Assembly (NCBI GenBank): GCA_033239005.1
Contig: BSQZ01000001.1
Location: forward strand, 16,182,500-16,246,499
Source of the DNA: Lamellibrachia satsuma
Taxonomy: Eukaryota; Annelida; Polychaeta; Sabellida; Siboglinidae
DNA length: 64,000 nucleotides
Reading direction: 5' to 3'
Positions 23,385 to 33,089 of this stretch are shown here, piece after piece. The translations under genes and the position numbers were made by a program. How positions within the stretch are numbered: the stretch's first letter is position 1; each line of letters starts with the position of its first letter. The notes under the pieces were generated by a model that had not been told where the DNA came from, searched no databases, and saw nothing but the letters and a program-made list of their open reading frames with translations.

Positions 23385-23472
23385 TAAATTTCTGTACAGG
23401 GCCAAATTTAATTAAAATCGGAGGGGTCGAGAATGTTTTGGTCTTTTTTCGTTGATTTCATATGGAATGATC
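23385..23472 (+). repeat. Dispersed 80-bp motif ending 'TGATTTCATATGGAATGAT'
   Basis: 'GCCAAATTTAATTAAAATC', then 'GAGGGGTCGAGAATG' and the TGATTTCATATGGAATGAT ending. Two more copies lie at 39246-39328 and 39838-39920 in the same orientation. Probably an end of an unidentified transposon family. Confidence 0.6.
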
Positions 23473-23878
23473 CTAGTTTTATATTACATTATTCCCAAAA
23501 ACATGAAATAGCACACTGTTATTGTATTTTAAATAATAATCTCAATACACAAATACAAATAATTTGTTTATTAAAATAAGTTTTTCATCCATGTGAGATG
23601 GCTTATTTTATGAAAAAGATATCTTCACAACCCTTATAACATTGACTGATATTCCAACATATGATCAAAAATAACACTAAAAGTTAAAACGAATACCCAT
23701 TACCCCCAACAAATATTTTGTTGGACATTCCCATGATGTCATAGTTGATTATAACAAAATTAGACCAATATATTGACTTTTATTTTTTACCAAAACACTG
23801 AATGTTTGACACGATGATCTCGATTCAGCATCAGACTCGGTATACACACAATATCGTAGCTTTTTCAGAGTTATAGGA
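23473..23878. other. AT-rich interval, nothing recognised
   Basis: No coding sequence, terminal repeat or RNA seen between the dispersed motif and the next MITE. Confidence 0.5.
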
Positions 23879-24305
23879 GTCAGACCACATTAGAGAATTG
23901 CATTGGTGGCCATGTTAACATTTTGTCTGATTATAAAAAAACCTGACCACTAAAAATTCTGAAACTTTTTCACAGCAACTGTCATCATCTCACTGACATG
24001 CTGACCAACTTTTATCAAAATCACATACCTCTAGCTCTTTTAAAATGCCCCGACGTGCGATGCCCGTCAATATTGAAAAAAACATGCGCCCACGTGGCCC
24101 ATAGCAGAAAAATTCCCATAAATCCCTCCCCCAGTTAAACTCTAAAAAAATGCACTATTTCACAGCCAATAGCTTCTATAAACAAACCTGTGAATATTTC
24201 TGCTCAAAGGCACTCATGTCACATAATATGAATTTATTAAGTTCACAATTTTACATGCCCTACATTCGTGTGAAACAGTAAACAGGAAGGTCAACTGTGG
24301 TCTTA
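23879..24305 (+). repeat. MITE family A, copy upstream of element 1 copy 2
   Basis: Starts 'GGAGTCAGACCACA' and ends 'CAACTGTGGTCTTAC', which are imperfect inverted termini. The interior is nearly the same as 27063-27475. Position relative to the transposase gene matches copy 1 (773-1185), so this insertion predates, or is part of, element 1. Confidence 0.7.
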
Positions 24306-25060
24306 CCCCAAATAAAAATGGTAATTGTGCAGAAAGAAAGCCTGTTAGTAAAGGTAAATGAAAATCATGCATTCATGCAAAAAATCTATGTCCTACCTAG
24401 TTGTTGGAGTTGCTTACATACACAAGGAACCACCACCTGTGCTGGGCAGAACACACATATATGAGCTACTTCAGCTTTTTTTCGGAATAGTCCAGCATGT
24501 GTTCTGTAATCAAATTATATATAGCCAGTTGTTATTCCATGCTGAAAATTATAATAATTTTTTTACATGGTGCCACAATACACCTGTGTAAACAGACCCA
24601 AATATCACCTTCCAGTGTGGATTACTGAAAAGCCATACATCTCAACTTGTCGAATTTCATAACATTACATAACCTACTTAGTGGAGTCCTCAGAAACAAC
24701 TCACCTTCCCTGTGGAACAGTTAGGTCAGCTCACTAGGCCAAATCAGATAACAGCTGGGGCTGTCCAGGATTTCTGAACTCTCAGTAGATGTGTGCTCTT
24801 CACATGGACTTGAGTAAAGGTGACTGTGTCTAATTAACTCAAATAAAAAAATTGACTGCTAAGTAATTATATTATAATGTGACTTGTTCTGCTTTGATGT
24901 AACTTATCAGATGGAGGTTGTACTAGTGTGAATATGTCCCCACCCCCCCCCAATATACTGGTCTCCTGTCACTGTCATCTGGGTTCTCAGGTGGATTAGA
25001 CGTCTTTGCATTCAGATAACGGTTTTGTCACTTTCACTTGGATTTACCTGGGATTTTACA
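24306..25060 (+). other. Upstream region of element 1, copy 2
   Basis: Homologous to 1186-2028, non-coding. A run of eight or more C at about 24941-24951 and a C/T-rich stretch precede the transposase start. Confidence 0.5.
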
Positions 25061-26440
25061 ATGGAGGAGACAACACATGATAGCAGTAGTAGTAGAAAGA
25101 GTGAAGAGAAGTGTCCACCTACTGGTTGAATTAAGATGAAGATCGGCGGCTTCAACACCGGCCATTGTTACCACAAACCATCAGATGCAGCAATCCAACA
25201 GGAACCCAGTGGGGTTAGCAGTGGGGTTTGGTTGCCACGGCTAAGCCAGGATGACTTTGACAGAGTGGTGCAAACCACTCCTTCAGGATTGCTGGCAGTT
25301 TCCAACGCAGAGGGCCGGCCAGGCATGAGCAAAATTCTGCGGCCACAGCTTGATCAATGCCCTGACCTAAGAGACATCTTTCTTCAAGCTGACGTACAGA
25401 CAGATACTCATGCAGTTTCTGAAATGCGTCTACTTAGTGTGGACAAAAATGCAGCAATGTGGAATGATTGCTTTAAAGAGCATGCTAGCAGAGAGGACAC
25501 ATGTATTCTTCCACACTTCGAAGTACATGAGAAAAAATTTGGTCTGTGTTGGCAACAGTCATTGTCCTATACAGCCTGTTACTACAAGTCACGTACGTAC
25601 CAGCTGTATTCCGAAGTAAACACGGGCAGTCGTGGTCAGAAACCGTGTGCTCCAAATGTAGGGCTACAAGATTCAATGATGGGAAACACAAAGTTGCGAC
25701 ACATTCTGGCCACAACAAACACGCCTCCCCCAAGTCGAAGTGGGATGCAAAGGACATCCAACCAGGTTTCCACAATTACTTCTCAGTCCACGACTGATGA
25801 CCTACAGCAGAAGAGGAAAAAAACCAGAGAGATAAATGTTCTGCGTGGTCTTCCAGCAAGCGCACCAATCAATATAAGCATGGATGTGAGATACAACTCA
25901 ACATCCCTGAAAAACAACTACAGTTGTGGACAGAGTTCAAGTAGTGGGAACCGCGATTGAATGGCAGACAGACAAGCATGAGGTTTTCACATGGAGAACA
26001 AGCTATGCAAAATAAGCACATCACTTCGCAATCAAGGTCAAAATGTGTCGTGCCCAGGCCACCAAGGATGTACAGCCACGATTCATGTGGTCGATCCAAT
26101 ATCAGAATATGAAATAGTCCGTCAAATCGGAGTGAGCTTTGCCCAGCAACAGGTCGGACTAAAATTCGTTGCAACAGACGGTGATGTGAAAGCATTTCAT
26201 GGGTTACAGGATGCCATGCCAACAGTCGCGGCAGAACGGCAGGCTGACACAACACATCTCGGTCAGACACAGTTCCGACATATCATGAGAGCATCTTTCT
26301 CATCCAGAATGTTCCCGGGAGAGAATTGCCATGGTGAGAGCTAAAAACAAGAAAATGTTTGCAGAGGATGTAAGAACACGATGCCAGAAAATCTACACAG
26401 ATATGCACACACTTTATGCTGGTGACATTAGAATGAAACA
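25061..26440 (+). pseudogene. Element 1 Mutator-like transposase, copy 2 (C-terminus deleted)
   Basis: ATG at 25061 aligns with 2029 of copy 1. An in-frame TGA at 25127 replaces a Gly codon of copy 1, after which 25136-25960 is open for 274 codons. A frameshift leads to 25991-26344 and another to about 26440. Motifs: 'HFEVHEKKFGLCWQQSL', 'TNTPPPSRSGMQR', 'SMDVRYNST', 'VDPISEYEI', 'VATDGDVKA' and 'QADTTHLGQTQFRH'. The sequence then departs from copy 1, and the Cys cluster and 'NESIN' region (3430-4207 of copy 1) are absent. Between them the two copies cover the whole protein. Inactive. Confidence 0.7.
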
Positions 26441-26626
26441 GAAAACAGAACACTTCTAACAAATGTGAACTTTCTACTTTCTCCCAGTTTCATCACTCAT
26501 AGACCTGCAACCACAATACAAGAAACCACCAACAGACAATGGACCATGATCGGCACATGGTGCCAACTTGTGAGCTATACATAAATCGACATTCGAAGAC
26601 GTCACTCAGCATGGGCTGACATCTCG
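26441..26626. other. Gap between convergent element 1 genes
   Basis: Short non-coding sequence separating the truncated transposase from the 3' end of the endonuclease-like ORF. Corresponds to 4208-4450 of copy 1. Confidence 0.4.
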
Positions 26627-27052
26627 TTAAATGTAAGTTTTACTATTGCATTGAAATACCTTGAATTGCAACATGCACTTTGGAAATGGTGCATGACCAA
26701 AGCATACATTTTGACTAACACAATATTGCCTGTTGTTATGTATTGAAAGTGGTTCCATAGAGATGTGACTTGCTGTCAGACACAGGCTGTTATGACGAAG
26801 ATGACTGGCATCTAAGCCAGGTTCAACACGTGTCATTTTGTGTTCAAGCATATAACTTAAATGATGCACTGTAACCGTTCTGTAGCCACACTCAAAACGG
26901 CAATTAATCACACCGTAGTCACTAAATTTTAATTTTCTGCACCCTGTCCGCAACTGACACTTCCCATTGGCAGACAATATAACCTTTTCTTGTAATTTTG
27001 CGGTGTACTTTTTACAAAAATCAACATCCATGTTTTCTGTTTCCGTTGCCAT
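26627..27052 (-). CDS. Element 1 His-Me-finger (I-PpoI-like zinc loop) endonuclease-like protein, intact ORF
   Basis: A 141-codon ORF convergent with the transposase. Residues 82-126 match the zinc-binding-loop pattern of His-Me homing endonucleases: 'ASHLRHNSLC' (82-91), His96 in 'SHISMEP', 'HNNRQYC' (105-111), then Cys117, His120 and Cys126. By analogy with I-PpoI, His84 would be the general base and Asn106/107 the metal ligand. The Cys normally two residues after the catalytic His (zinc ligand) is Arg86 here, whereas copy 1 keeps that Cys but has lost the His. The N-terminal half adds a possible second cluster (Cys32, Cys38, Cys51, Cys55). Probable role: DNA cleavage in transposition or element homing (inference). 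The missing ligand suggests this copy may be inactive despite its open frame. Confidence 0.6.
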   Translation of the reverse strand: MATETENMDVDFCKKYTAKLQEKVILSANGKCQLRTGCRKLKFSDYGVINCRFECGYRTVTVHHLSYMLEHKMTRVEPGLDASHLRHNSLCLTASHISMEPLSIHNNRQYCVSQNVCFGHAPFPKCMLQFKVFQCNSKTYI

Positions 27053-27062
27053 GACACTTTAT

Positions 27063-27475
27063 TTGGAGTCAGACCACAGTAGAGAATTGCATTGGTGGCC
27101 ATGTTAACGTTTTGTCTGATTATAAGAAAACCTGACCACTAAAAATTCTGAAACTTGTTCACAGCAACTGCCATCGTCTCACTGACATGCTGACCATTTT
27201 TTATATCAAAATCACATACCTCCAGCTCTTTTAAAATGCCCCGACGTACGATGCCCGTCAATATTGACATGCGCCCACGTGGCCCATAGCAGAACAATTC
27301 CCATAAATCCCTCCGCCAGTTAAACTCTAAAAAAAATCTCTCTTTCACAGCCAATAGCTTCTATAAACAAATCTGTGAATATTCCTGCTCAAAGGCACTC
27401 AGGTCACATAATATGGATTTATTAAATTCACATTTCACAATTTCACGTGCCCTACATTCAACTGTGGTCTGACCT
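27063..27475 (+). repeat. MITE family A, best-preserved copy, directly upstream of RRP1
   Basis: Termini 'GTCAGACCACAGT' (left, 27067) and its complement 'ACTGTGGTCTGAC' (right, about 27460-27472) form an inverted repeat around a 410-bp non-autonomous body. A 71-codon minus-strand ORF inside (27354-27139) is not conserved in the other copies. The right end is about 76 bp from the RRP1 start codon, so the MITE must contribute to or border the promoter. Target duplication not clear. Confidence 0.75.
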
Positions 27476-27551
27476 CTATGGCGTCAGTTCTTTGGTAGTC
27501 CGACAACGGTCCTTTCACCGATTATTAGGTATACCCCCTCGATTGGACAAA
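27476..27551 (+). promoter_or_regulatory. RRP1 5' UTR / probable core promoter interval
   Basis: Seventy-six bases between the MITE end and the start codon, with pyrimidine stretches ('CGGTCCTTTCACCG') and no TATA box. The interval is GC-richer than its surroundings. Assigned by position only; an upstream non-coding exon cannot be excluded. Confidence 0.35.
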
Positions 27552-27693
27552 ATGGCGCTAGTCTCGGCACGTGTGGACGAAGATGTTCTCATTAGATTTG
27601 CACAGAAACTCGCATGCAATGAAAAGAAAATCCGCGACCGTGCACTTAATAAATTACACAAATGGATTGAAAACAGATTTAAAATGGAAACAG
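27552..27693 (+). CDS. RRP1: RRP1 exon 1 (ribosomal RNA processing protein 1)
   Basis: RRP1 is a nucleolar protein of pre-60S ribosome maturation. This exon gives 47 residues plus one base: 'MALVSARVDEDVLIRFAQKL', 'ACNEKKIRDRALNKLHKWI', 'ENRFKMET'. It corresponds to the conserved N-terminus (AQ-LA-NE---RDRA--KL-K-I). The donor is GTTTGT at 27694, phase 1. It joins exon 2 to recreate Gly-Gly-Phe, as in vertebrate RRP1. ATG 27552 is preferred over the in-frame upstream codons (frame open from 27447) because homologues begin close to this point. Exons 2-5 at 41142, 42752, 47440 and 47903 complete about 208 residues of the NOP52 domain; later exons were not found. No stop or frameshift, so the gene looks functional. 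Confidence 0.92.
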
Positions 27694-28264
27694 GTTTGTA
27701 TGTTGCTACGAATTCTTCCATCGAGTATTATATTATTATTTTATCCTTTCGGCTTCGATTCTCGAATTCTGTTGGGGTAATCTTGCAAGGTTTTTTTATC
27801 TTGCATATGTGGGGCTCTTATTATTACGGCTTAATTCTTTATTCTTACCTCGTTTTATCTATCCCAAAAGGAACATTCTATTATACTTCATTGCGTTTAG
27901 GTACACAAATGCCGTGGTGTGTGTTGAAATGGTAGACGTGACTGTCAAATATTGCATTTTAGGGCACTTTTGTGGTCTAACTGTTACTCCAAGTAGCGCT
28001 GCTGGAACCATACCGATGGTTCCGGTTTCGTGCTAAAATTGATCCGCCGTCAAATATTATCCGCTTGGTGTATGTAGGCATACACGTATTTTGAAGCATA
28101 GCCATAGCCTAGGTCTAGGCTAGGCGTTGTTAGTTATAGAGCATATATGTGATCCACTCAGTGTCAGTGATGCACATTGGGCTGGGACATAGACTAGGCA
28201 CTTCAACAAAATACGCTGAGCGGCTTGTCTAAATCTGAATAAATATTCTCAACGCTCTTAGAGC

Positions 28265-28540
28265 CAACCAAGAAGGAACTGGGCGCGCCGCTTTAACACA
28301 GCTAATAGCAGCGGAGTTGATCTTTCTGGGTGCGTAGATGTTTAAATGCTTCTTGTTTGAAGTTGTAAGTATTTGATATGTTAGCAGTGCCAATGGTTAA
28401 TGGTAGCTTATTCCAGCCGTGTATCGTTTGTGCGCTTTAATGCAGCTAATAGCAGCTGAGTTGATCTTTCTGGGTGAGTAGAAAGTACTGATGGCATCTT
28501 TGTTAAATGAGACTGGTTGGTATGCTAGATTGTGTAGATT
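28265..28540 (-). pseudogene. LINE C (CR1/L2-like), C-terminal end, left of the element 2 insertion
   Basis: On the minus strand the sequence resumes the LINE ORF interrupted at 32311: 'FNLHNLAYQPVSFNKDA' then, in another frame, 'GWNKLPLTIGTANISNTYNF' and 'KQEAFKHL', the usual end of CR1/L2 ORF2. A direct repeat of about 45 bp (28287-28332 and 28432-28476) lies inside it. The 3' end is near 28265. Confidence 0.7.
28533..28540. repeat. Target-site duplication of element 2 copy 2 (left)
   Basis: TGTAGATT, repeated at 32311-32318. Both lie in LINE C coding sequence, which continues across the element when it is removed together with one copy. Confidence 0.85.
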
Positions 28541-28548
28541 GAATCATA

Positions 28549-28690
28549 GTGATCTCGGCCTGTTCTGGTAATCTCGGCCAGTGATCTCGGCCTGCTCAGT
28601 GGTGATCTTGGCCTGGTCTCTGTTGCAATACATAATTACGAGTGTTTATGTGATCTCAGTCTGGTCTCTAGTGATCTCGGCTTCATGTTG
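28549..28690. repeat. Left terminal/subterminal repeat array of element 2
   Basis: Several irregularly spaced copies of 'GTGATCTCGGCCTG', inverted relative to 32217-32305. Such arrays are often transposase-binding sites (inference). Confidence 0.75.
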
Positions 28691-29228
28691 CAATACATAA
28701 TTAAGAGTTTTTATGCTAGTTTTATACAATGTTGCGATATGCGTATGGGTGGTCGTTATGTCACAAGTCACATATGTCCTAGAGTCTAGACGATATTTCA
28801 TACATTTTGAACGTTATGTCACCAAACTCTTGGACGATTTGTCACAAATTTATTTAAAATTTTTATTTTGTTCACGCACTGAACATAAATCAATGATTAT
28901 TTGTTGTAATGTTGGCAGGGACTCTGCCATATGTCTGCGTGTTTTAGACATTACTTGTTATCGCCCATCGTCGAGCGCTATAGATGGTACTCGCGCTGTA
29001 TAATTCGTCGAAATCAAATAGAGTGATGTATGTTGGGCAAACCTATTTTCATTATTATTGTAAGTATAGTTCACTATGTTTGCAGTCTCCATCCTTCATA
29101 TTAATTTGTATCACATATACATGATATGCCCGTCGCTTCAATTCAACCCATTAATTTCCATCTACTACAATATGTCGATTTTGTAGCTGTTAGTGGATGA
29201 TTATTATAACATACTGACTCCGCCTGCA

Positions 29229-29594
29229 TCAGACATGCCGTCTCGAGTCGTCCACTGAAGCCTCCAGGGATGTTGTAGCATCAATAGGCTCATCCGACAG
29301 ACGTGTCGACTCCAATATCACATGTGACAGTTGAAAGGAATCAATCACAATCAATTGGTGTATTAATTTAATTGTTAATTTGGAGTAAGTTAAATAACCA
29401 TATTGTAATTTGCATAACACATCCCACGAAGACGAGAAAGTAAAAAAAGAGGAATTACCCCAGTTGTCGTTGTTGCCACCAAAACTAAAGCCCAGCTGAA
29501 AATAGCCGACTGAGCTGTTCGCCAGTGGAGCAGTGGGGGTCACTGAGGCTGCCGGTGTGTGTCGGAGTGGCGGCGGCGGTGTGTGCACCTTCAA
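29229..29594 (-). pseudogene. Element 2 proline-rich coding remnant
   Basis: A 121-codon ORF with 'PPPPLRHTPAASVTPTAP' followed by 'ESTRLSDEPIDATTSLEAS'. Low-complexity Pro-rich and 'ESTR-S' segments follow the PHD domain in MULE/FLYWCH-type proteins, so this may be the linker of the element's protein. The equivalent piece of copy 1 lies near 4880-5000, where the frame is disrupted. Family link is weak. Confidence 0.3.
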
Positions 29595-30391
29595 AGAAGA
29601 CTCATTTTAGCACATTACAAAAACAATTAACGGTGTAATGAATGCACACTTTCAACAGTACACAATTCCTTCAAATGTCTACATTCATGCCATACTACAG
29701 GACATTGTGTTTTTAGATTTATTTTTACAAATATTGGCGGGCATAAGTATGGGAATTTTGTAAGATGTGTTTAAGAAATTCAATGTTGCATTGTTGGCTT
29801 CACTGACAATGAGAGCCACCCATATATTTTTGGTGCACTTATAATGTTACCTCAACTTACCTGTGGTGCAATCTGCCTGTCATCCTCTGCCTCCATGGGT
29901 TCCTCTATGCCCATCGATGCATCTCCAGCGGGGCAGGTCAACCGACCCCTTTCTAAGATATGGCACGGCAGCTGTAGTTAGCCTCATTGTTCAATGTTAG
30001 GGTATACTTTTCTATGTGCAGTGGTGTTGAATGGGAGCATTCAGCGGGAGCACATTCATGCATTGCCAACCAGTACCTTTGTAGTGTCTTTGATTAAGAA
30101 ATCAGTGATGAATACGCTTCACAATCCAGTCACTGCACAATGCACATAAAGTTAATGCACATAAAAGAAAGAGTGCTGTATGATTTACTGGATTGCAGTT
30201 GTCGAAATTGGAGTGAAACAATGAGTTGCATTGTTGAGCACGCATGAAAGCAGACATTACTGTTTAACACAAGCTTGAACAAAGGGAAATGTAGACACCA
30301 TCATCAGGAAGGGGACACAAACAGAAACCTTCATCATGCTCAAGTTACACAGAAATTAGATCAGTAAACATATAATTGTTAAATTGCCAGT

Positions 30392-30667
30392 ATCAATGTG
30401 AAATGTGATCGTAATTCGGTACATATTACTGTTAACAAACGTAACAGAAAAGATGATTGCAGTGCCAGTTATGTCGTACAATGGCTTCACACCAATTGTA
30501 CTTGTGTTGGGGTTGTTGATCTCCCCAATCAAACATCGCTTTGTTGTGGAGCCTAAAGAAGAACACACCAGAATGAATGAATGAATGGACTTTATGTGCC
30601 GAAACGGTGCGCTCATGTGGCAGGCAGACTGTAAAGATATTTGTGAAAAGAAGGTGATCTATTGTAC
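30392..30667 (-). repeat. Internal inverted segment of element 2, left arm
   Basis: Almost perfect reverse complement of 31448-31717. Copy 1 of the element lacks this segment ('TTGCCAGTA' followed almost at once by 'CATATGATAAAATC'), so it is a secondary insertion of an inverted copy. The pair encloses about 780 bp and would form a long hairpin. Confidence 0.85.
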
Positions 30668-31170
30668 GGGTCGCATATGATAAAATCTCGACATAGGTAA
30701 CTCTTGGCAATTGTTAAAGGCTTCTAAAACTTATTATAAAGCCTCCGTATAGCCTACACTCATTGTTTGCTGGATATTCAAAGTGGCTTGAATTTGCAAT
30801 TCACTCACGTTACATTGCGGGTGGAATTTTCTGCGAGCGTAGGGTGGCAGACTTGTTGTAATACTACATATACGGCAACAGAAAAATGGCATCCCAAAGT
30901 TGTTAGGTAGTACATTGCATCCATAAATGTAGCAAGCAACTCGCATATCACAATTCAGCCACCAGTTGATAAGTATTATTTCACGGTCAGGTGTCAACCC
31001 ATCTTACGTAGAACGAATAAGAACAGTTTCCTTAACTGTTTTGTATATAAACTAACCAATAATCAGACCATCCACAAGGTCTTGTATACAGTAGTCATTA
31101 CGAATGGTTTCCCACCTAGCATATTTAGTTTTCTATGTTTCCGTTGCCATTATTTCCGTTACAAATTAAA

Positions 31171-31365
31171 TCAACATGAAAAACCGGTATAACATATTCG
31201 ACACACCTGTTCCGCATGCATACCTGTTCTGTATTGCCAGCGGGTGCAACCATCGCACAACAGGGCCTCTTGATGCGCATTGACAATTCGCAAACAACTC
31301 GTACAAGCCTCTTCAGACTGCGTATCGTAAGGCGATCCCGAATGATGATTGTAATTAATAGTCAT
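31171..31365 (-). pseudogene. Element 2 PHD-like N-terminal fragment, copy 2
   Basis: Encodes 'ACTSCLRIVNAHQEALLCDG' followed by 'CTRWQYRT'. The C..C, then CDGC..WQ.R pattern is that of the PHD-like N-terminus of invertebrate MULE-type transposon proteins. The reading frame degenerates after 64 codons. It lies between the two arms of the internal inverted repeat. Confidence 0.5.
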
Positions 31366-31447
31366 GTTTTCGCTCTATCTGTTGATCTTTGTGGTGATCG
31401 GCCAATCATAGGTATGGTATATATCGAGTTGGACCGCTTGTCTTATC

Positions 31448-31717
31448 GACCCGTACAATAGATCACCTTCTTTTCACAAATATCTTTACAGTCTGCCTGC
31501 ACCGCTTCGGCACATAAAGTCCATTCATTCATTCATTCTGGTGTGTTCTTCTTTAGGCTCCACAACAAAGCGATGTTTGATTGTGGAGATCAACAACCCC
31601 AACACAAGTACAATTGGTGTGAAGCCATTGTACGACATAACTGGCACTGCAATCATCTTTTCTGTTACGTTTGTTAACTGTAATATGTACCGAATTACGA
31701 TCACATTTCACATTGAT
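31448..31717 (+). repeat. Internal inverted segment of element 2, right arm (original)
   Basis: Also present in copy 1 at about 6565-6870, so this arm is the original and 30392-30667 the derived copy. Confidence 0.85.
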
Positions 31718-32216
31718 TTCAAGCATTGCATGCACTAATTGTCACTGGAACCTAAGTCTTCACTGTTGTATATGTGGATCTGTTATGTCCTCCTACTAAG
31801 AAGATCGTCGTCATCATCATCATCATCTAGTCGTCCATAGAACTGATCCAGCAAAAGTCAGATGATAATTGATGTTGCGGTGCGGTGAAACGTTTGATAT
31901 TTCTATCTATCTACATCTATTTATGTGTATTGTACTGTTATTGAATAAAGGATGGAGTCAGTTTAATGTTATTTTAATGCTAAATGTTTTTAACTAGTCT
32001 GTTGGAAACATTATTTTAGCACACAAATTTTGGCTGAAAACTTTATAGGCAGAAAACAAGGCATTCCGAGGACATTTTTAGTGAATTAAACAATTATATT
32101 TATTTATAAGGCATAAACACAATTTTTTACAGCGACCATAGATACCGAACAATAAGTACATACTACAACTATAATTATCTCGAAGGCATAAACACTTATT
32201 TATGTATCACAACACG

Positions 32217-32305
32217 AGGCCGAGATCACTAGAGACCAGGCCAAGATCACCACCGAGCAGGCCAAGATCACTAGGGCTGACATCCTGAAAGACCGAGATC
32301 ACTGG
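32217..32305. repeat. Right terminal/subterminal repeat array of element 2
   Basis: Repeated 'GCCGAGATCAC' units, inverted relative to 28549-28690 and equivalent to 7683-7770 of copy 1. Confidence 0.75.
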
Positions 32306-32310
32306 CAACA

Positions 32311-32318
32311 TGTAGATT
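32311..32318. repeat. Target-site duplication of element 2 copy 2 (right)
   Basis: TGTAGATT, matching 28533-28540. Confidence 0.85.
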
Positions 32319-33089
32319 TCTGGAGTGGCGCTTAATTGGGTGTAAGAATTCAGCTGCGGGAATGGCAGTCTGGCCATGGTGGTTTTTTTTTTTAAACATG
32401 GAGAGTCTGGCCACCTTCCTTCTGTTTTCTAAGGTATCTCATTGGAGAGACTTCAGCATTGAAGTTACACTGCTAGTTTGCTTGTAGTTTTTGCATACAA
32501 AGCGGGCCGATCTTCTTTGGACTCTCTCTATTTGATCTTTAAATTCCTATGTATAGGGGTCCCAATTGGGGCGTACATGACACAATCGTAAGCAAGCAGT
32601 ATGACTGTGGAGTTGATATTATTTAGCAAATCATTAATATACATAAGAAAAAGTGAAGGACTGAGCACTGTTCCCTGGGGGACCTCTGACTTGACATGGA
32701 TCTACTCCGAATTCTCTCCATCTACAACTACTCATTGCTTCCTTTTAGTGAGAAAATTTGAAAACCAGTTGTTGAAGTTATGAAGTGACAGTTTGTGCAG
32801 TACTGTATTTGTAGGCCATCGAGAAGTCCATTATTACCATGTCTGGGTTCTATTGTCAAGAGATTGAGCCAGGTCATGTATAGTATGGATAAGTTGGGTC
32901 TCGCAAGAGTGATGTTTGTGGAATCTGTGTTGTTTTTCGGTTAAGATATTATAATGATCAAGACGTTGCATAATGTTGCTATACAGGATGTGCTCGAGCA
33001 CTTTACAACATATGGACGTGAGACAGGTCGGTAGTTACGAGGTGTAGATCTGTCTCCTTTTTTGAAAATTGGAGATATGTTGGCAATGA
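32311..33089 (-). pseudogene. LINE C (CR1/L2-like), RT core to C-terminal part, middle piece
   Basis: Minus-strand remnants in order: 'ANISPIFKKGDRSTPRNYRP' (33085 downward), then near 32700-32580 'EVPQGTVLSPSLFLMYINDL' followed by a mutated catalytic motif in which the expected FADD reads AYDC, then 'RRSARFVCKNY...TSSVTSMLKSL' near 32500. The first catalytic aspartate is replaced by Tyr. The piece is bounded by the 1.2-kb DNA transposon (33090) on one side and element 2 (32310) on the other. Dead. Confidence 0.8.

Larger units (their letters stand above)
28541..32310. mobile_element. Element 2 (MULE-like DNA transposon), complete copy 2, 3.77 kb
   Basis: Bounded by an 8-bp target duplication (TGTAGATT), the length typical of Mutator-like elements. 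Both ends carry the same subterminal sequence in inverted orientation: 'AGTGATCTCGG' units spaced through 28549-28690 and 32217-32305, including a longer shared block 'GTGGTGATCTTGGCCTGGTC'. The interior has only minus-strand remnants of a PHD-containing MULE protein (31171-31365, 30734-30997, 29229-29594). The catalytic transposase domain is not recognisable, so the copy is non-autonomous or decayed. It inserted into LINE C, which lies in RRP1 intron 1. Confidence 0.8.

Noticed and set aside
1..32330. A simple segmental duplication of 0.8-7.8 kb and 23.9-32.3 kb
   Set aside because: Homology is confined to transposon sequences; flanks and the RRP1 exon 1 interval are not shared. Independent insertions or a more complex history are at least as likely.
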